DNA of 64,000 nt from the NCBI GenBank assembly GCA_956465555.1, contig OY101120.1:186001-250000 (forward strand), written 5' to 3'. The DNA comes from Nitzschia sp. pyKryTriq1 (lineage: Eukaryota; Bacillariophyta; Bacillariophyceae; Bacillariales; Bacillariaceae). The notes under the pieces are model-generated. The model was given only the letters and a program-made list of their open reading frames with translations, had not been told where the DNA came from and did no database searches. A program made the position numbers and the translations under genes. This document shows positions 21,164-31,378 of the stretch, piece after piece. Within the stretch, counting starts at the first letter, position 1; each line of letters opens with the position of its first letter.

Positions 21164-23586
21164 AATGTTCGAATAAAGTGTGTCTTTTTTGTGTGGCCTT
21201 CGTTGTTGTTATTGTGACTTCTCTGCTTCGAACGAGAAAACGTTCGGAGTGGTGCCAAACGTAACCTCCCCTCACTTTGTGAGAAGGTCGATGATGTTCG
21301 GAAACCATGCATGCGAACACCGCATAAAATGCCACTACAGCAGGTTGGTAGAAGCGAGCGAAGGCAACTTGGAGGTTCGTAATAATTATTTATTAAAACG
21401 ACGCTTTACAGTAGAAAAAACCCCAATGACGGCTTAACAAAAAGACGATCGTTAAGTGAAAGTCTGACACCTCAACTGCAGTTTTATCCATGACTCGCTG
21501 ATTCCTCCTTTCTTCCCAATATGACTGGGAAGCATGGAGAACAGCACATGGCTGGGAGGAGAGAATGCGTATGTCAGTCTTCTTCAGCATTGCTGCTGCT
21601 ACACAGCGTGTGTGAAAAATGCTTTTCGACGTTGGCCAGAGATACCGGTTCGAGTATGGACGCAGTACAGTACTGGTATCATTCGTTCTCGTACCAGGTC
21701 AACGAGCGAGGACTGTGGTACAGTAGTTTGTACCAGGTCCTGCTTCCGGCAATTGTATCGAATAGTTTCAGACAAAGAATGTTCGTCTTCCTGCAGGCTT
21801 ATGTACAAGATTGGGACAGAGAACATATTCGCTTGATTTATGGATAGGGCGAAATTTCGCGCCATTACCAGCATTATTATTTGTCTGCCTCGCTATTATT
21901 TGTCGGCTCCCTGCCCGTACGGGTGGAGTGAAGGGGGGAAAGAAAAAAGGGGAAGAAATTCACGAAAAGGTGCACCGCCCGCCCGTAGTTGGCGTATGAG
22001 TCCAGAATATCGTGCAGCAAAATTCTACCGGTAGTAGACTCTACTTCTAGTAGTCGAGGCGCGCGAGCCCATCCAACCGATGCGACATGGTCTGTCTGTC
22101 CACCAGATTTTTGTCAATCATTCGAGTCGTGATTGCCAGTCCACCAATTTTGGCTCGAACGCAGCTCGTCATTGATCATTCCGGCTGCCTCTACTATCCT
22201 CTCTCTGTTGCATCTTGAAGTATCCTAACCTTGAAGCATATCCTGGATCCAAGATGTTTGCTCTTCACCCTCGAAACCATTTCACTCCTAGATGTAAAGC
22301 TCATAATATTTCATTACTGGAATTTGTCGTCCCTCATTGCTATCTAGTAGTTTATGTGCGGTTGTTGCAGTAAAAAAACTGCAGAGGTGCGGAAAGGAAT
22401 TTATTTAGAGTTGAGGATTTTTATTCAGCGCGGAAACTTTTATTTTGCAGTTGTGGGAGTGTGACGTAGCGGGTTGTGTAGTAGAGGATAGTAATATGTC
22501 ACGTACACCCGTATTGTCAACGTTCCGTATAAAGTGGCGTGTATAAGTAATTACTGTTTTAGGCCAATGTTTTCAGGTGCGACATGAGTTTGGGCCGCTA
22601 TGGCCTTTTTTCAGGCCTCTAGATGAAACTATTACTGCTCCCAACGATGCTGTCGTTGTTCATGATGATCTACCTCATTGGGTAGAGAGTCAGTAAAGAT
22701 TGTGAGCGGTTGATGTCATTGTTGTTGGTTTCGTTTCCGTTCAAGAAGCTGGGGGCTGAAATTCAGCTAAATTAGTTCTGTTACAGCGCGCGACACTACT
22801 TGTGTTAAACCCGTACTGTAGAAACACTACCTGGTACGACTGTACCGGTACCGTACTCGTACTGTAACTGGTACCATACTACTTGTACCACCGGTACTCG
22901 AAACGGCTCTTACGACAGAGCCGTAAAAACTAGATTAGTACCAATTAGCTAGTAAATTGAATCATCATCATATCATGAACTAACTGCTGCGTTTCCCATA
23001 GGATGCTATTGGGCTCCTTCAGTTAGTGATGGAAGATGATAGCATCACGCGTCATAGGGTGTTTCGTCGAATATGATGCTGGTTCTTTTCACATCTGATT
23101 CGGCCTGGGTTGGTTTCCTGGGGAAGCCCTCCGAGGCGGAGGAGGATCTGCCAGCGTTTAAAATACAACTATGGTTTTTGATGATGTCTTCTTCCTTTCC
23201 ATGATCGTTGGGGGGGGGGGGGGGCTTCCTTTCCATCCTTGGGGGGATCCGTATGGGCTGCTGAGTTTTTTTTTGGGGGGGGGGGATATTGTTAAGGCAG
23301 TTCCCCTCTCCCTCTCGCAAAAGGAGAAATGAACAATACCAAGCTAGGGCTGTCAGCCTATACTAGTGGTACTAGATTAGGAATCCCGTCCCACGATATA
23401 CCGTATAGTAAAAGATCAATCTGGATTCCATTGTGTTATGCTGCTATTGTTCTAGAGGTAGTAGTAGGGGTTGTAGAGTGGAAATGAAGCGGCTCGGTGT
23501 AGTTGTCAAGATCTTGTGTTGCCTTGTATTCTTCGTGCATTGTTGACTTGACTAGTTTTGGGTGCAGATAGCAAAGGTGACGGTGC
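21164..23586. other. Intergenic region, no convincing gene
   Basis: 2.4 kb without a supportable ORF. Segment 22370-22760 is less repetitive than the rest but has no long frame. 22830-22900 is a dense cluster of GTACCGGTAC and GGTACC words. Runs of 15 G (23210-23224) and 11 G (23275-23285) flank a 91-codon minus-strand frame at 23045-23320 whose Pro runs come from these G tracts. The sequence AGTTT(A)GGGCCGCTATG occurs here (near 22589) and also near 15012. Confidence 0.5.
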
Positions 23587-25269
23587 CTAGATCTCAACCT
23601 TCTTGGTTTTCTGGGCGGCGACGAATCCCCAGGCAATATTTCCTGGAGCGTTGGTCTTCCACATGCCAAGACCCTTGCTGGCCTTGGCAGTGTAAGCGTC
23701 AGAGATTCCAAAGGATTTGCCCTTCTCGGTGAGAACTTCAAGAATCGAGGCATAGTGCGTTGGGATGTTCTCCGAGAACAGTTCGGCACTGAACTCGGTA
23801 AAACCCAAGTCTTCCAGAGTCTTGCGGTAGTTCGAAACTGTTCCCATCTTGGTCAAGTTGATTCGATCGTAGATAGGCTGCATCTTGGTGGCATCCGCAA
23901 GCACCTCTTCTTCCATGATATCGCTAAAGATGATCCAGCCGCCTGGTCGGAGAATTCGAGCGGCTTCCTTCATCGCTCGACGTTGACGGTCGGGGCCGAC
24001 GTGTAGAAGCGCATCCATGGAAATGACGAGATCCGCTGATTCGTCCACCATGGAGATATCCAAGAAGGACTCTTCCTTGACATCAATATCTTGATCACAT
24101 CCAGCCTTGGCGTTCAAGAGCCGGGCTTGCTGGCACATGCGAGCCGAAATATCGACTCCAGTCCCATGCCATACTAGGCCCGATTTCCAAAGTCTTCGAA
24201 GCAGACCTCCGTAGCCACATCCGAGATCTACCACACGAATGGGATCATCTCCCATCTTGGTTTGGACGAGTTTGATAAATTCAACTTCGTAGTGCTCTTG
24301 TGCCACAGCCACTTGCTCGTGGGTGGGCATTTGTTGTTCTTGGGGCGTCAAGAGATCGTAGCGTCCGACGTGAAGATTATCTTCACCCCAGATGTGCTTG
24401 TAGAACTTTTGGGCATCATCACTGTCGTAGTATCCTTTGGCACGAGAGGTACTCGACTGATCGAACCACACAAAGACGGCTAGACCCTCCCAGTTAACAT
24501 GTGGCTCGCCCCACAAAGGTTCGCCTTCCGAAATCAATCTAGGAACATCCACATCGTAGGCACGCAAAAGCTGTTGGACTTCTGGCGGGGTGTGCCATTC
24601 GGTGGAATAGTTGGTGGGCGTCACCAATACTCGACGCTCCCAATCCACGTGCTTGTGGATCTCAAAGCTTCCACAGAGAGCCTCGTTCTTCTGGTAGTAG
24701 TTGAGAACAGCATGAGAAAAGAAATTGCCGTTCCAGTAGGTGACCAAGCAGAGGCCCTCTGGTCCAGCTAGAGTGAGCATTTCATCCACAACCGAGCCAC
24801 GCAAATTCTCGGGCATGATGTTCAACGTGTTGTTGACGCAAGTCACCAGTGGCTTTTGGTACTTTTCGTGAAATCCTTTCGACTGCCACCATTGGGACAG
24901 CTCTAGCGCATCCGCCACGAAAAAGTCGCAGCCTTCGCGCTGGTACTTTTCGACACAAAAGTTGACAAACTCTTGGTTAATGTCGATTCCAATGCATGGC
25001 ACGTCGGTCTGGAGCATTCCGACCACGTCGCCCGTTCCACAGCCGACTTCGATGATCACATCGTGCCCGTTTCGCTTCGCAGTTTCTTGGATTTGTCGGC
25101 GAGTTTCTTGGTAGGTGGATGCAAAGATGGAGCCTTCCAAACCTATCGAGTTGAACCATGCCGAAGGGGTCATAAACTCCCACACTTCGCGTTCCGAGTC
25201 TTCCGTCTCAGCGGTTTCTTGCTTCTCGATCTCGAACAAGGGCTTTTCTTTTTCAGCGACGATAATCAT
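23587..25269 (-). CDS. Fused tandem methyltransferase, probable glycine/sarcosine/dimethylglycine N-methyltransferase
   Basis: 560 aa from the ATG at 25269. Two Rossmann methyltransferase domains lie in one chain. Domain 1 (about 30-270) has the SAM motif IIEVGCGTGDVVGML (72-86), then CIGIDINQEFVNFC. Domain 2 (about 280-560) begins YYDSDDAQKFYKHIWGEDN, the signature start of sarcosine/dimethylglycine methyltransferases, then has VVDLGCGYGGLLRRL (346-360), GTGVDISARM, and ILRPGGWIIFSDIM. A single protein that carries glycine up to betaine by three SAM-dependent steps has been described in a marine diatom; this architecture fits it. Betaine is a compatible solute, so a role in osmotic adjustment is likely. 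The frame continues to an ATG at 25530 whose extra 87 residues are not methyltransferase-like; I prefer 25269. Substrates for domain 1 are inferred. Confidence 0.75.
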   Translation of the reverse strand: MIIVAEKEKPLFEIEKQETAETEDSEREVWEFMTPSAWFNSIGLEGSIFASTYQETRRQIQETAKRNGHDVIIEVGCGTGDVVGMLQTDVPCIGIDINQEFVNFCVEKYQREGCDFFVADALELSQWWQSKGFHEKYQKPLVTCVNNTLNIMPENLRGSVVDEMLTLAGPEGLCLVTYWNGNFFSHAVLNYYQKNEALCGSFEIHKHVDWERRVLVTPTNYSTEWHTPPEVQQLLRAYDVDVPRLISEGEPLWGEPHVNWEGLAVFVWFDQSSTSRAKGYYDSDDAQKFYKHIWGEDNLHVGRYDLLTPQEQQMPTHEQVAVAQEHYEVEFIKLVQTKMGDDPIRVVDLGCGYGGLLRRLWKSGLVWHGTGVDISARMCQQARLLNAKAGCDQDIDVKEESFLDISMVDESADLVISMDALLHVGPDRQRRAMKEAARILRPGGWIIFSDIMEEEVLADATKMQPIYDRINLTKMGTVSNYRKTLEDLGFTEFSAELFSENIPTHYASILEVLTEKGKSFGISDAYTAKASKGLGMWKTNAPGNIAWGFVAAQKTKKVEI

Positions 25270-26287
25270 GATTATGATGATGATGGCAACAGGCAGCGAC
25301 TGATTAATGCTGGTAACTATTGATAGTAGGGTATAAGTGGTGAGACAACAGAGAGCAGGAAGATCACCAATGACCAATGATGCATAACCAAAATACGAAT
25401 ACTCACTATCCGAAGTACAGTTCGCAAAGAGAGTGGAGAGCGAGCAGCTACTATCCGATAAATAATGATCTTCGTCGAATAATAATGGGCGGCAGAGGAC
25501 CCTCGCCGCTCCACTCAGCTCCGCCGGCATACATATGCTACTCGTCCATACCGGTACTGTACAATGACGCAGCCAACTTTACGTGATGTTTTAATTGGAT
25601 TTGATTCGCTTTTCCGGTACTGGTACTTGTAGTACTGGTACTGTAATACCGGTGCAGTACGAGATACGCCCACCGCCCACGCACCGAACACACACTACTG
25701 TGCACGTACACTCAAGCAAGCAAGATACGAACACGAGATGATGTGCACCTTTCCCAAGTTTCGTACAATTCTTGCGTATGAAAATCCGTAAGAGGTCCAG
25801 ACCTCGAAAAGTCTTGCATTGATCGGTGGCGGGCGGACGCCAGCGGCAGGGGCGCGCGGGGTCATGCAAATGTGACGTCAGCAGTCAGCAGGTCATTCCC
25901 ACGATGCTTTTGTCTTTTCTACGAAGAATCGTCTTGCAAAAGATACGTATGAATCGGTCCCAATGGAAGGCAAGACATACCGCTGTACTGTACCTCGGCC
26001 CGATGACCGTCGCGCCACAACACAACAACAAACAACGAAAACACGATAGATAATGCGGTACAGATGTGCGATGCTGGGGAGTTTGTTTCGTGATACCAGC
26101 GTGCATATGATGCGAAGAGTCGTTGCTTTTGAGCTTTTGTTGTGGTTGACCACGACACACAGTAGGGTTGCTTATTGCTTTTGGCCCCAAGTCTTCCCAC
26201 CTACTCGTACAGTTCAAAGACAGAAAGAACGTGATTGAAGAGGAATCAATCAATCCAAGAAGAAACCAAAAGCATACACCAAATATA
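25270..26287. other. Divergent spacer between betaine-type methyltransferase and repeat protein
   Basis: Shared 1-kb upstream region of two divergently oriented genes. It holds a GTAC/ACCGGT cluster (25607-25655) and one perfect TGACGTCA (listed separately). No independent gene is supported. Confidence 0.5.
25873..25880. promoter_or_regulatory. TGACGTCA (CRE-like) palindrome
   Basis: Perfect 8-bp palindrome just after ATGCAAATG, 604 bp from the methyltransferase ATG and 408 bp from the repeat-protein ATG, so it could serve either gene. A bZIP site by sequence; not otherwise tested. Confidence 0.45.
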
Positions 26288-28114
26288 ATGTCAAGCCTCC
26301 TCCTCCAAGAAGGAGGCGGCAGCAAGAATACCACCTCGCTGGATAGCGAAAAGCACAGCAACGGTGCCCCCGCCAATACGTCACTACGAAGGCCCAGTTT
26401 TTTAGATAGCGACGATGATGGTGATGGCGATGGTGGCGAATTTGGAGGGGCAAGTGACAACGAGGCCCCGGATCCACATTTTCTGGAAACTCTCGAGACC
26501 CAATACGAATTAGAGTCCGAAATGTCATCGCCCAAGCCACGTCCACTCCAAATAACATCCTCGCAACTCCAGGCGCATTTACCCATGGGATTGGACAATG
26601 AAAAGCACGAAGATATTGCAGGTCTCTTGCTAGAACGGGGATCCATCTCCTCGTCGGCTGCTGCGGCGGCAGCGAGGATTTCCAAAAATACTACTAAAAA
26701 AGGCAAGCATCAGCAGGGACACGAAACAACCGAGGATGATTCGGAAGATGAATTTGGAGATGCGGATGACAATGACATTCCTGCAACGCAGCGTTTGTTT
26801 GAATCCTTCAATGATGATGATGAGGTGCATAAAAAGCCACGCGTCACGGTTTCGCAACTCCAGGCGCACATTCCGGCTGGGTTGGACAATGAAAAACATG
26901 AAGAGATTAGTAATCTCATGCTCTCGCGGCACGCCATGGGTATCCGGGAAGCAAAGACAACGACTGCTAGTGCTGCCACTGCTACTGCTAGTAGAAAGGC
27001 TCGATCTTCTTTCAGCAGCAAGAGCAGTGATAATGGTGGCGTCGATGACGATGATGACGAGTTTGGTGATGCCGATTATAATGATACACCAGTCAACCAA
27101 TATCTTCAAGACGCCGAGGACTTGATAAAGATGGAAGACGACAAGACCTTTTCGCCCCCCTTGCGAGTGACTCCTTCACAGCTACAGGCACGCATGGCCG
27201 CAGGATTGGATGTTCAAAAACATGAGGAAATCACGAACCTAGTGAACTCGGCTCATGATCGATCGACCGGTCTGCCAGAGAATGAAGAGGGTGAATTTGG
27301 AGATGCCGACGAGAATGATGTACCCGTCAAGAGATTTCTTGGTGATTCAACACACTCCGTGCCATTTTTGGACGAGGATGATGCGCTCGACGGTAGTGAC
27401 CATCAGAATGAAATGAAGAATAATGATAAGGATGATGATGATGCAATTGGAGGCATTGATGCTGGAAAGCATGATGCTCTGAACGAATTGAGGGTCACGC
27501 GCTCGAACCACAACGACGACGAGGGTGAAGAATTTGGAAAAGCCAATGACTCGGACAGGCCAGTCGAACAATGCATCGACCGATGGAAGGATTCCTTCAA
27601 CGACGACGCTGAATTTGATGATATCGATGAAATCGAGTTCATACCATTGAAGGGCGGATATCATTCTTCGTCTACAGGGGACAATCTCGATTCGGAAAAA
27701 CATGAAGATCTCGGAGATTTTTTGGTCAAATCTCCAAACCCATCACGATACCTCGTGAGTGATGATGACGGTGAATTCGAGCAAGCGGGAGAATATGATG
27801 TATCCGATCAAAAGTATTTGAAGAACCAAGCCTCGACTCATAGTCGAGGCTCTGTTGGCTCCATCACGCTGGAGGATCACGTTGTTCCGGATTTGGACCA
27901 TGAAACGCATGAAGACCTTGGCGTCCTCCGCGAAAATGCAGTCTCAGTCTCGGATATGAGCTATGGATCATCTGGATTTAAGAGCGCTTCCACGCTAGAT
28001 CTTCCGAATTCCAGCTTTTTGAAACATCAGATCTCGATTCAAGACGATGAATTCCTCAGTGTTGACGAGATTCGTGAAGTAGAAGATGAGATCACGAGCA
28101 AAGGTGACGCCTAA
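26288..28114 (+). CDS. Acidic protein with seven degenerate LDxEKHE / EFGDAD repeats
   Basis: 608 aa from ATG 26288; the frame is open further upstream, but that part reads through a leader. The chain is made of degenerate units of 69-108 residues. Each unit starts with LD-x-EKH-E/D (residues 18, 102, 199, 307, 390, 467, 536) and, except in the last, has an acidic EFGDADxNDxP-type motif about 30-60 residues later (51, 154, 258, 336, 415, 496). Units 1-3 end with VTxSQLQAxxxxG (SQLQA at 92, 189, 297), which runs straight into the next LDxEKHE. The linkers are Ser, Asp and Ala rich. There is no signal peptide, membrane segment or enzyme motif. The composition predicts disorder, with short conserved motifs that could dock a repeated partner or bind cations. 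I recognise no described family. It shares a divergent promoter with the betaine-type methyltransferase. Confidence 0.8.
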   Translation: MSSLLLQEGGGSKNTTSLDSEKHSNGAPANTSLRRPSFLDSDDDGDGDGGEFGGASDNEAPDPHFLETLETQYELESEMSSPKPRPLQITSSQLQAHLPMGLDNEKHEDIAGLLLERGSISSSAAAAAARISKNTTKKGKHQQGHETTEDDSEDEFGDADDNDIPATQRLFESFNDDDEVHKKPRVTVSQLQAHIPAGLDNEKHEEISNLMLSRHAMGIREAKTTTASAATATASRKARSSFSSKSSDNGGVDDDDDEFGDADYNDTPVNQYLQDAEDLIKMEDDKTFSPPLRVTPSQLQARMAAGLDVQKHEEITNLVNSAHDRSTGLPENEEGEFGDADENDVPVKRFLGDSTHSVPFLDEDDALDGSDHQNEMKNNDKDDDDAIGGIDAGKHDALNELRVTRSNHNDDEGEEFGKANDSDRPVEQCIDRWKDSFNDDAEFDDIDEIEFIPLKGGYHSSSTGDNLDSEKHEDLGDFLVKSPNPSRYLVSDDDGEFEQAGEYDVSDQKYLKNQASTHSRGSVGSITLEDHVVPDLDHETHEDLGVLRENAVSVSDMSYGSSGFKSASTLDLPNSSFLKHQISIQDDEFLSVDEIREVEDEITSKGDA

Positions 28115-28935
28115 AGAGAAACAACCACTCCTTTAATGATTGTTGAGATGGTTCTTCTTCTATTATCCCCCCACCCGTATGCGGATCTCAGAAAGCCGTA
28201 AACTTAACAAGAGTTCGTCTGAGCAATGTCATGTACTAGTACTACTACTGTGCTTTAAATTATCTTGAGTTCTAGTAGGTTGTGAATCACTGTGGTGACC
28301 GCGATCATACAGCAAGTCCACGATCTTCTTGGTTTCTTGGTCCCTTGCACGAGGAACGGATGCACGCAAATTTCTCCAGTCAGTGGGGTTTCCCCCCAGT
28401 CTCGTCAACGCTGCGGCCTCGACAAAAGAGCTGCTCCGGGGTAGTAGCTACTACCTACTACGTGTACCTGTAGAGTGTGGCCTTTCACGTTTTACACACA
28501 TCCCTCCGTACAAACTGAGACACATCCATGCTCACGAACTATGTTACAGTCTGGATCCTATTGAGGAGTCTACTACGCTAGTGCTACGACTACTAGGAAG
28601 TAGTTTACCAGAATCAATCAGAACCAACGCAATCAACCGAGTTGTGACGTCACTCTGCCATGCGTTGACTTCCATTCTTTGGGGATCGAAACGTGTGGAA
28701 TCCTAAATAATCTAGGGTAAAGGCGTTAAATTAGAGTTATAGACCATGGTCGCCGCGCGCGCACCTCGTCAATGAGAGAGCGGGGTTAATATTGATCGTT
28801 GATCGATCACTTTGCGATTGGATTATTGTCTCATCTCTTATATTCTGCGCATCGGTATTACTCTCGTTGCCACCTCTTAAGGTAATATAATTTCCTCTTC
28901 CTTGGCTCTGACGACTTATTATAAAGCCTCAAAGG
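28115..28935. other. Intergenic region upstream of exostosin-like gene
   Basis: No supported gene. A 125-codon frame (28329-28706) has no protein-like pattern. One TGACGTCA lies at 28645-28652. Confidence 0.5.
28645..28652. promoter_or_regulatory. TGACGTCA (CRE-like) palindrome
   Basis: Perfect palindrome within TTGTGACGTCACTC, ending 283 bp before the ATG of the exostosin-like gene. Position relative to a start codon makes a promoter role plausible. Confidence 0.45.
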
Positions 28936-30378
28936 ATGGTCTTCCATCGAAGCCAGCTTGTGGCCTTGATGTGGATGAGTGTCGCTTATCAAGTGCACCA
29001 TATCCTAAGCACTGTCACAACATCAAGTTCTCCTCCCTCCAATGTAACGGATTTGATCGATCAGCAGGCCGAATGGAACGAGGGGCGGCAGTTTTTTGAA
29101 GTGTCCCAGGAGGAGAGTCGCGGTGCAAGTTTCCGACCGTACCATGAGTTTGCTCACCAGATCGACAACATGACTGCCAACGTGCGACACAACTCGGCGA
29201 CTTCGTACAACAGAGCCAGTGTGAAATCCAAGAAGAAGAGATCGTGGTTTCAGCCGACCAAACAATGCACCAAAACATGCTGCGTAAAAACTGTAGCTAT
29301 CAGTATGGATCACGAAGAGAAGTCTCAGCTTTTGAATACGATGGACGGTCTCGATCTTGCCGACATCGTCTTTCGAAACAACCCAGGGCCCGAGCATTTA
29401 AAGTTTCATGCCAACATATTTCACAAAGACATGATCCCTTGCATAAAGCCAGGCACAATCATTCATCTAAACAATCACCCGACAATTCTGCGGTATTTTT
29501 GGAGGAAAGTTCGGCCCCGTATTCACGTTCCTTTTGTCTTGTTGACGAGCGATTCCGACATGGACTCTCCTAGGGACGCCGACGCCCACTGGCTGGAGAA
29601 GGATCCGCTGTTGATACGATGGTACGGCCAAAATCCTCGCCACCCAGGGGGCAATATAAATTTGACATCCAAGTTTCGACCAATGCCACTTGGGCTTAGT
29701 ATGCACCACCCTCAATCCAAGTTCCTGACTCCCTATTTGCAGCTCTCTAATAACTTTACCAACCCCTTCGACGACATGAGTCGCTTTTCGAGCGAGCCAC
29801 TTGATTGGGATCGAGATGTCATGGTATTCTTTGGAAGGCGGCGAGAACATCGGAAGAAATTATGGGCCAACCTATGCGGCGCCTCGAGCAATACGTCCTC
29901 TAGCTCCCTTTCTTGTTCTGAGCGGTCGGTTTCGCCCAGTCAAATCTATTCAGAAGCCAGTCGCTTCAAGTTTGGAATCAGCCCGCCGGGGCGGGGATGG
30001 GATTGTTATCGAACGTACGAATGGTTGTACTTGGGCATCATACCAGTAATCGAGGAGCGGGCATTGTACTCGCAGCTGCTCTTTGAGGGACTACCAGTCA
30101 TTCATTTTCCAAATCTCTCACATCCGGAGATCACCAAGGAAGACTTGATGCATGCTATTCAAGACTACGTGAAGGCGCCGAGCTTTGGAAGTAAGGCGTC
30201 AACTCAAGGATGGAACCGTCTCTTTCTAGCGTACTGGAGGCGAAAATTGCTACAAGATGCTGCCCGACCTACGATATTCAACCAACATGGACGAGAATAC
30301 TACGTTGGTTATCGCTATGAAACAATCCCTCCTAGAGAGCCACAGTATTGCTCTCAGCCCGGGAACTGCGTCGTCTAG
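28936..30378 (+). CDS. Exostosin-like (GT47-type) glycosyltransferase, type II membrane protein
   Basis: 480 aa. The N-terminal MVFHRSQLVALMWMSVAYQ is a likely signal anchor, so the rest would face the Golgi lumen. Weak N-glycosylation sites (NVT, NMT) follow. The catalytic part begins near residue 165: PGTIIHLNNHP, FVLLTSDSDMDSP, LLIRWYGQNP, FRPMPLGLSMHHP. The C-terminal core FKFGISPPGRGWDCYRTYEW followed by LYLGIIPVIEE (about 345-374), then LFEGLPVIHF, is the nucleotide-sugar-binding end seen in exostosin-domain proteins, where FxxSPxGxGxDxxRxWEA...G.IPVI is typical. Exostosins extend polysaccharide chains; diatoms have many such genes of unassigned substrate. Sugar donor and acceptor cannot be told from sequence. 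Confidence 0.75.
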   Translation: MVFHRSQLVALMWMSVAYQVHHILSTVTTSSSPPSNVTDLIDQQAEWNEGRQFFEVSQEESRGASFRPYHEFAHQIDNMTANVRHNSATSYNRASVKSKKKRSWFQPTKQCTKTCCVKTVAISMDHEEKSQLLNTMDGLDLADIVFRNNPGPEHLKFHANIFHKDMIPCIKPGTIIHLNNHPTILRYFWRKVRPRIHVPFVLLTSDSDMDSPRDADAHWLEKDPLLIRWYGQNPRHPGGNINLTSKFRPMPLGLSMHHPQSKFLTPYLQLSNNFTNPFDDMSRFSSEPLDWDRDVMVFFGRRREHRKKLWANLCGASSNTSSSSLSCSERSVSPSQIYSEASRFKFGISPPGRGWDCYRTYEWLYLGIIPVIEERALYSQLLFEGLPVIHFPNLSHPEITKEDLMHAIQDYVKAPSFGSKASTQGWNRLFLAYWRRKLLQDAARPTIFNQHGREYYVGYRYETIPPREPQYCSQPGNCVV

Positions 30379-30556
30379 CTAGTAGCAATAGTATAGAGAA
30401 ATAATAGCCTCTCTACGTACTAGTGTACTGTACAAACCGGCAGTTCCCCGCGGGACAAATTGGTCGTAGTAGGGTACCGGCAGACTACCAGTAGTATGAT
30501 GGGTACCTGAGAAGGTATGGGCTGCTACCCCCGCCCGTAACTTGCAGTTAAGGCTG

Positions 30557-30812
30557 GGTTCGATAGAGGGGTGAGTTGGTTCGATAGAGGGGTTAGTTGG
30601 TACCCATCAAGGGGATAAACCATACCCTAGACCCTCAAAAGGGTTAACACCTAAATGCACCGCCCCCAAAACACCCCATTTGGTTCGATCACTAGGAATC
30701 AATGCTAGGTTCGATCACTAGGAATAAATGCTAGGTTCGATCACTAGGATTCAATGCTTGGTTCGATCGATTCGACTGAAATCCTTGGTTCGATCACTAC
30801 GTTCGTGCCGCA
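30557..30812 (+). repeat. GGTTCGAT tandem repeats (21-bp pair, then 26-bp array)
   Basis: Two units beginning GGTTCGATAGAGGGG start at 30557 and 30578 (period 21). A second array has units beginning GGTTCGATCACTAGGA at 30682, 30708 and 30734 (period exactly 26), then 30760 (diverged) and 30787 (period 27). All units share the GGTTCGAT head. The array resembles neither a coding repeat nor a telomeric one. GGTTCGA recalls a tRNA B box, but no tRNA fold surrounds it. Confidence 0.75.
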
Positions 30813-30922
30813 TCATCAAGAGTTTCATGATTGTCAATCCGACAATCAGCAACACTACTGTAGATAGATATAAAGAGTAATCAATAGACTTCTATTTGTG
30901 TTACAATGCTGTTGTTGTTGTA

Positions 30923-30959
30923 CTTGTTCTTGCGATCGAGCGTCGGTCGCAAGAACAAG
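30923..30959. other. Perfect 13-bp-stem hairpin
   Basis: CTTGTTCTTGCGA at 30923-30935 is the exact reverse complement of TCGCAAGAACAAG at 30947-30959, with an 11-base loop. It lies in a spacer between two distant genes. A transcribed stem-loop, a dimeric-factor site or the end of a small inverted-repeat element are all possible. Confidence 0.6.
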
Positions 30960-31370
30960 ATACGTGCACGCCGCTTTTTCCCGATGTTGTGATCTCTTGT
31001 TGTGTGATGGATCGCCGGCCGGCGTGCGTTGGCATCAAATAATAATAATCAAAACACCGGCGACAACCGAGCAATCCCGCATGTCCTTGCGACACGACGC
31101 ATCTAATCAACTTCCGTGTCCGAGCGAAAATATTGCGCAAATCAAAAGTCCGATAAAAGGTGGAAAGCGAACACTGTGACAAAAGTGCGCACAGATCTCG
31201 GCCAATCAGAATCGAGAACGCACGAAATCCGAAAATAGACCCCCCTGATGGGATTTTCAACCAAAAATCTCGCGCATTACATCCACGGCTACGCCGACTA
31301 GATAGCTACGCCCCCTGTGATTTTGGCGGAAATAGGATGGCTGGCGTGAGGGAGCAACGGTGCTGGGTTG

Positions 31371-31378
31371 TGACGTCA
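31371..31378. promoter_or_regulatory. TGACGTCA (CRE-like) palindrome
   Basis: Perfect palindrome 1.1 kb upstream of the weak ORF at 32498 and 1 kb downstream of the exostosin-like gene. A CCAATCAG box lies 170 bp to its left (31202). No gene start is close, so a role is uncertain. Confidence 0.3.

Noticed and set aside
23045-23320. 91-codon minus-strand frame
   Set aside because: Its Pro runs are the complement of G homopolymers, and the rest has no protein-like character.
25885-26706. 273-codon minus-strand frame over the repeat-protein gene start
   Set aside because: Ser/Pro/Leu shadow of the acidic repeats; the plus strand has repeated conserved motifs.
28329-28706. 125-codon plus-strand frame
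   Set aside because: No motif or hydrophobic pattern; lies in the promoter region of the exostosin-like gene.
30557-30812. GGTTCGA repeats as tRNA B boxes
   Set aside because: No A box or cloverleaf at the required distance, and the unit period is far too short for tRNA genes.
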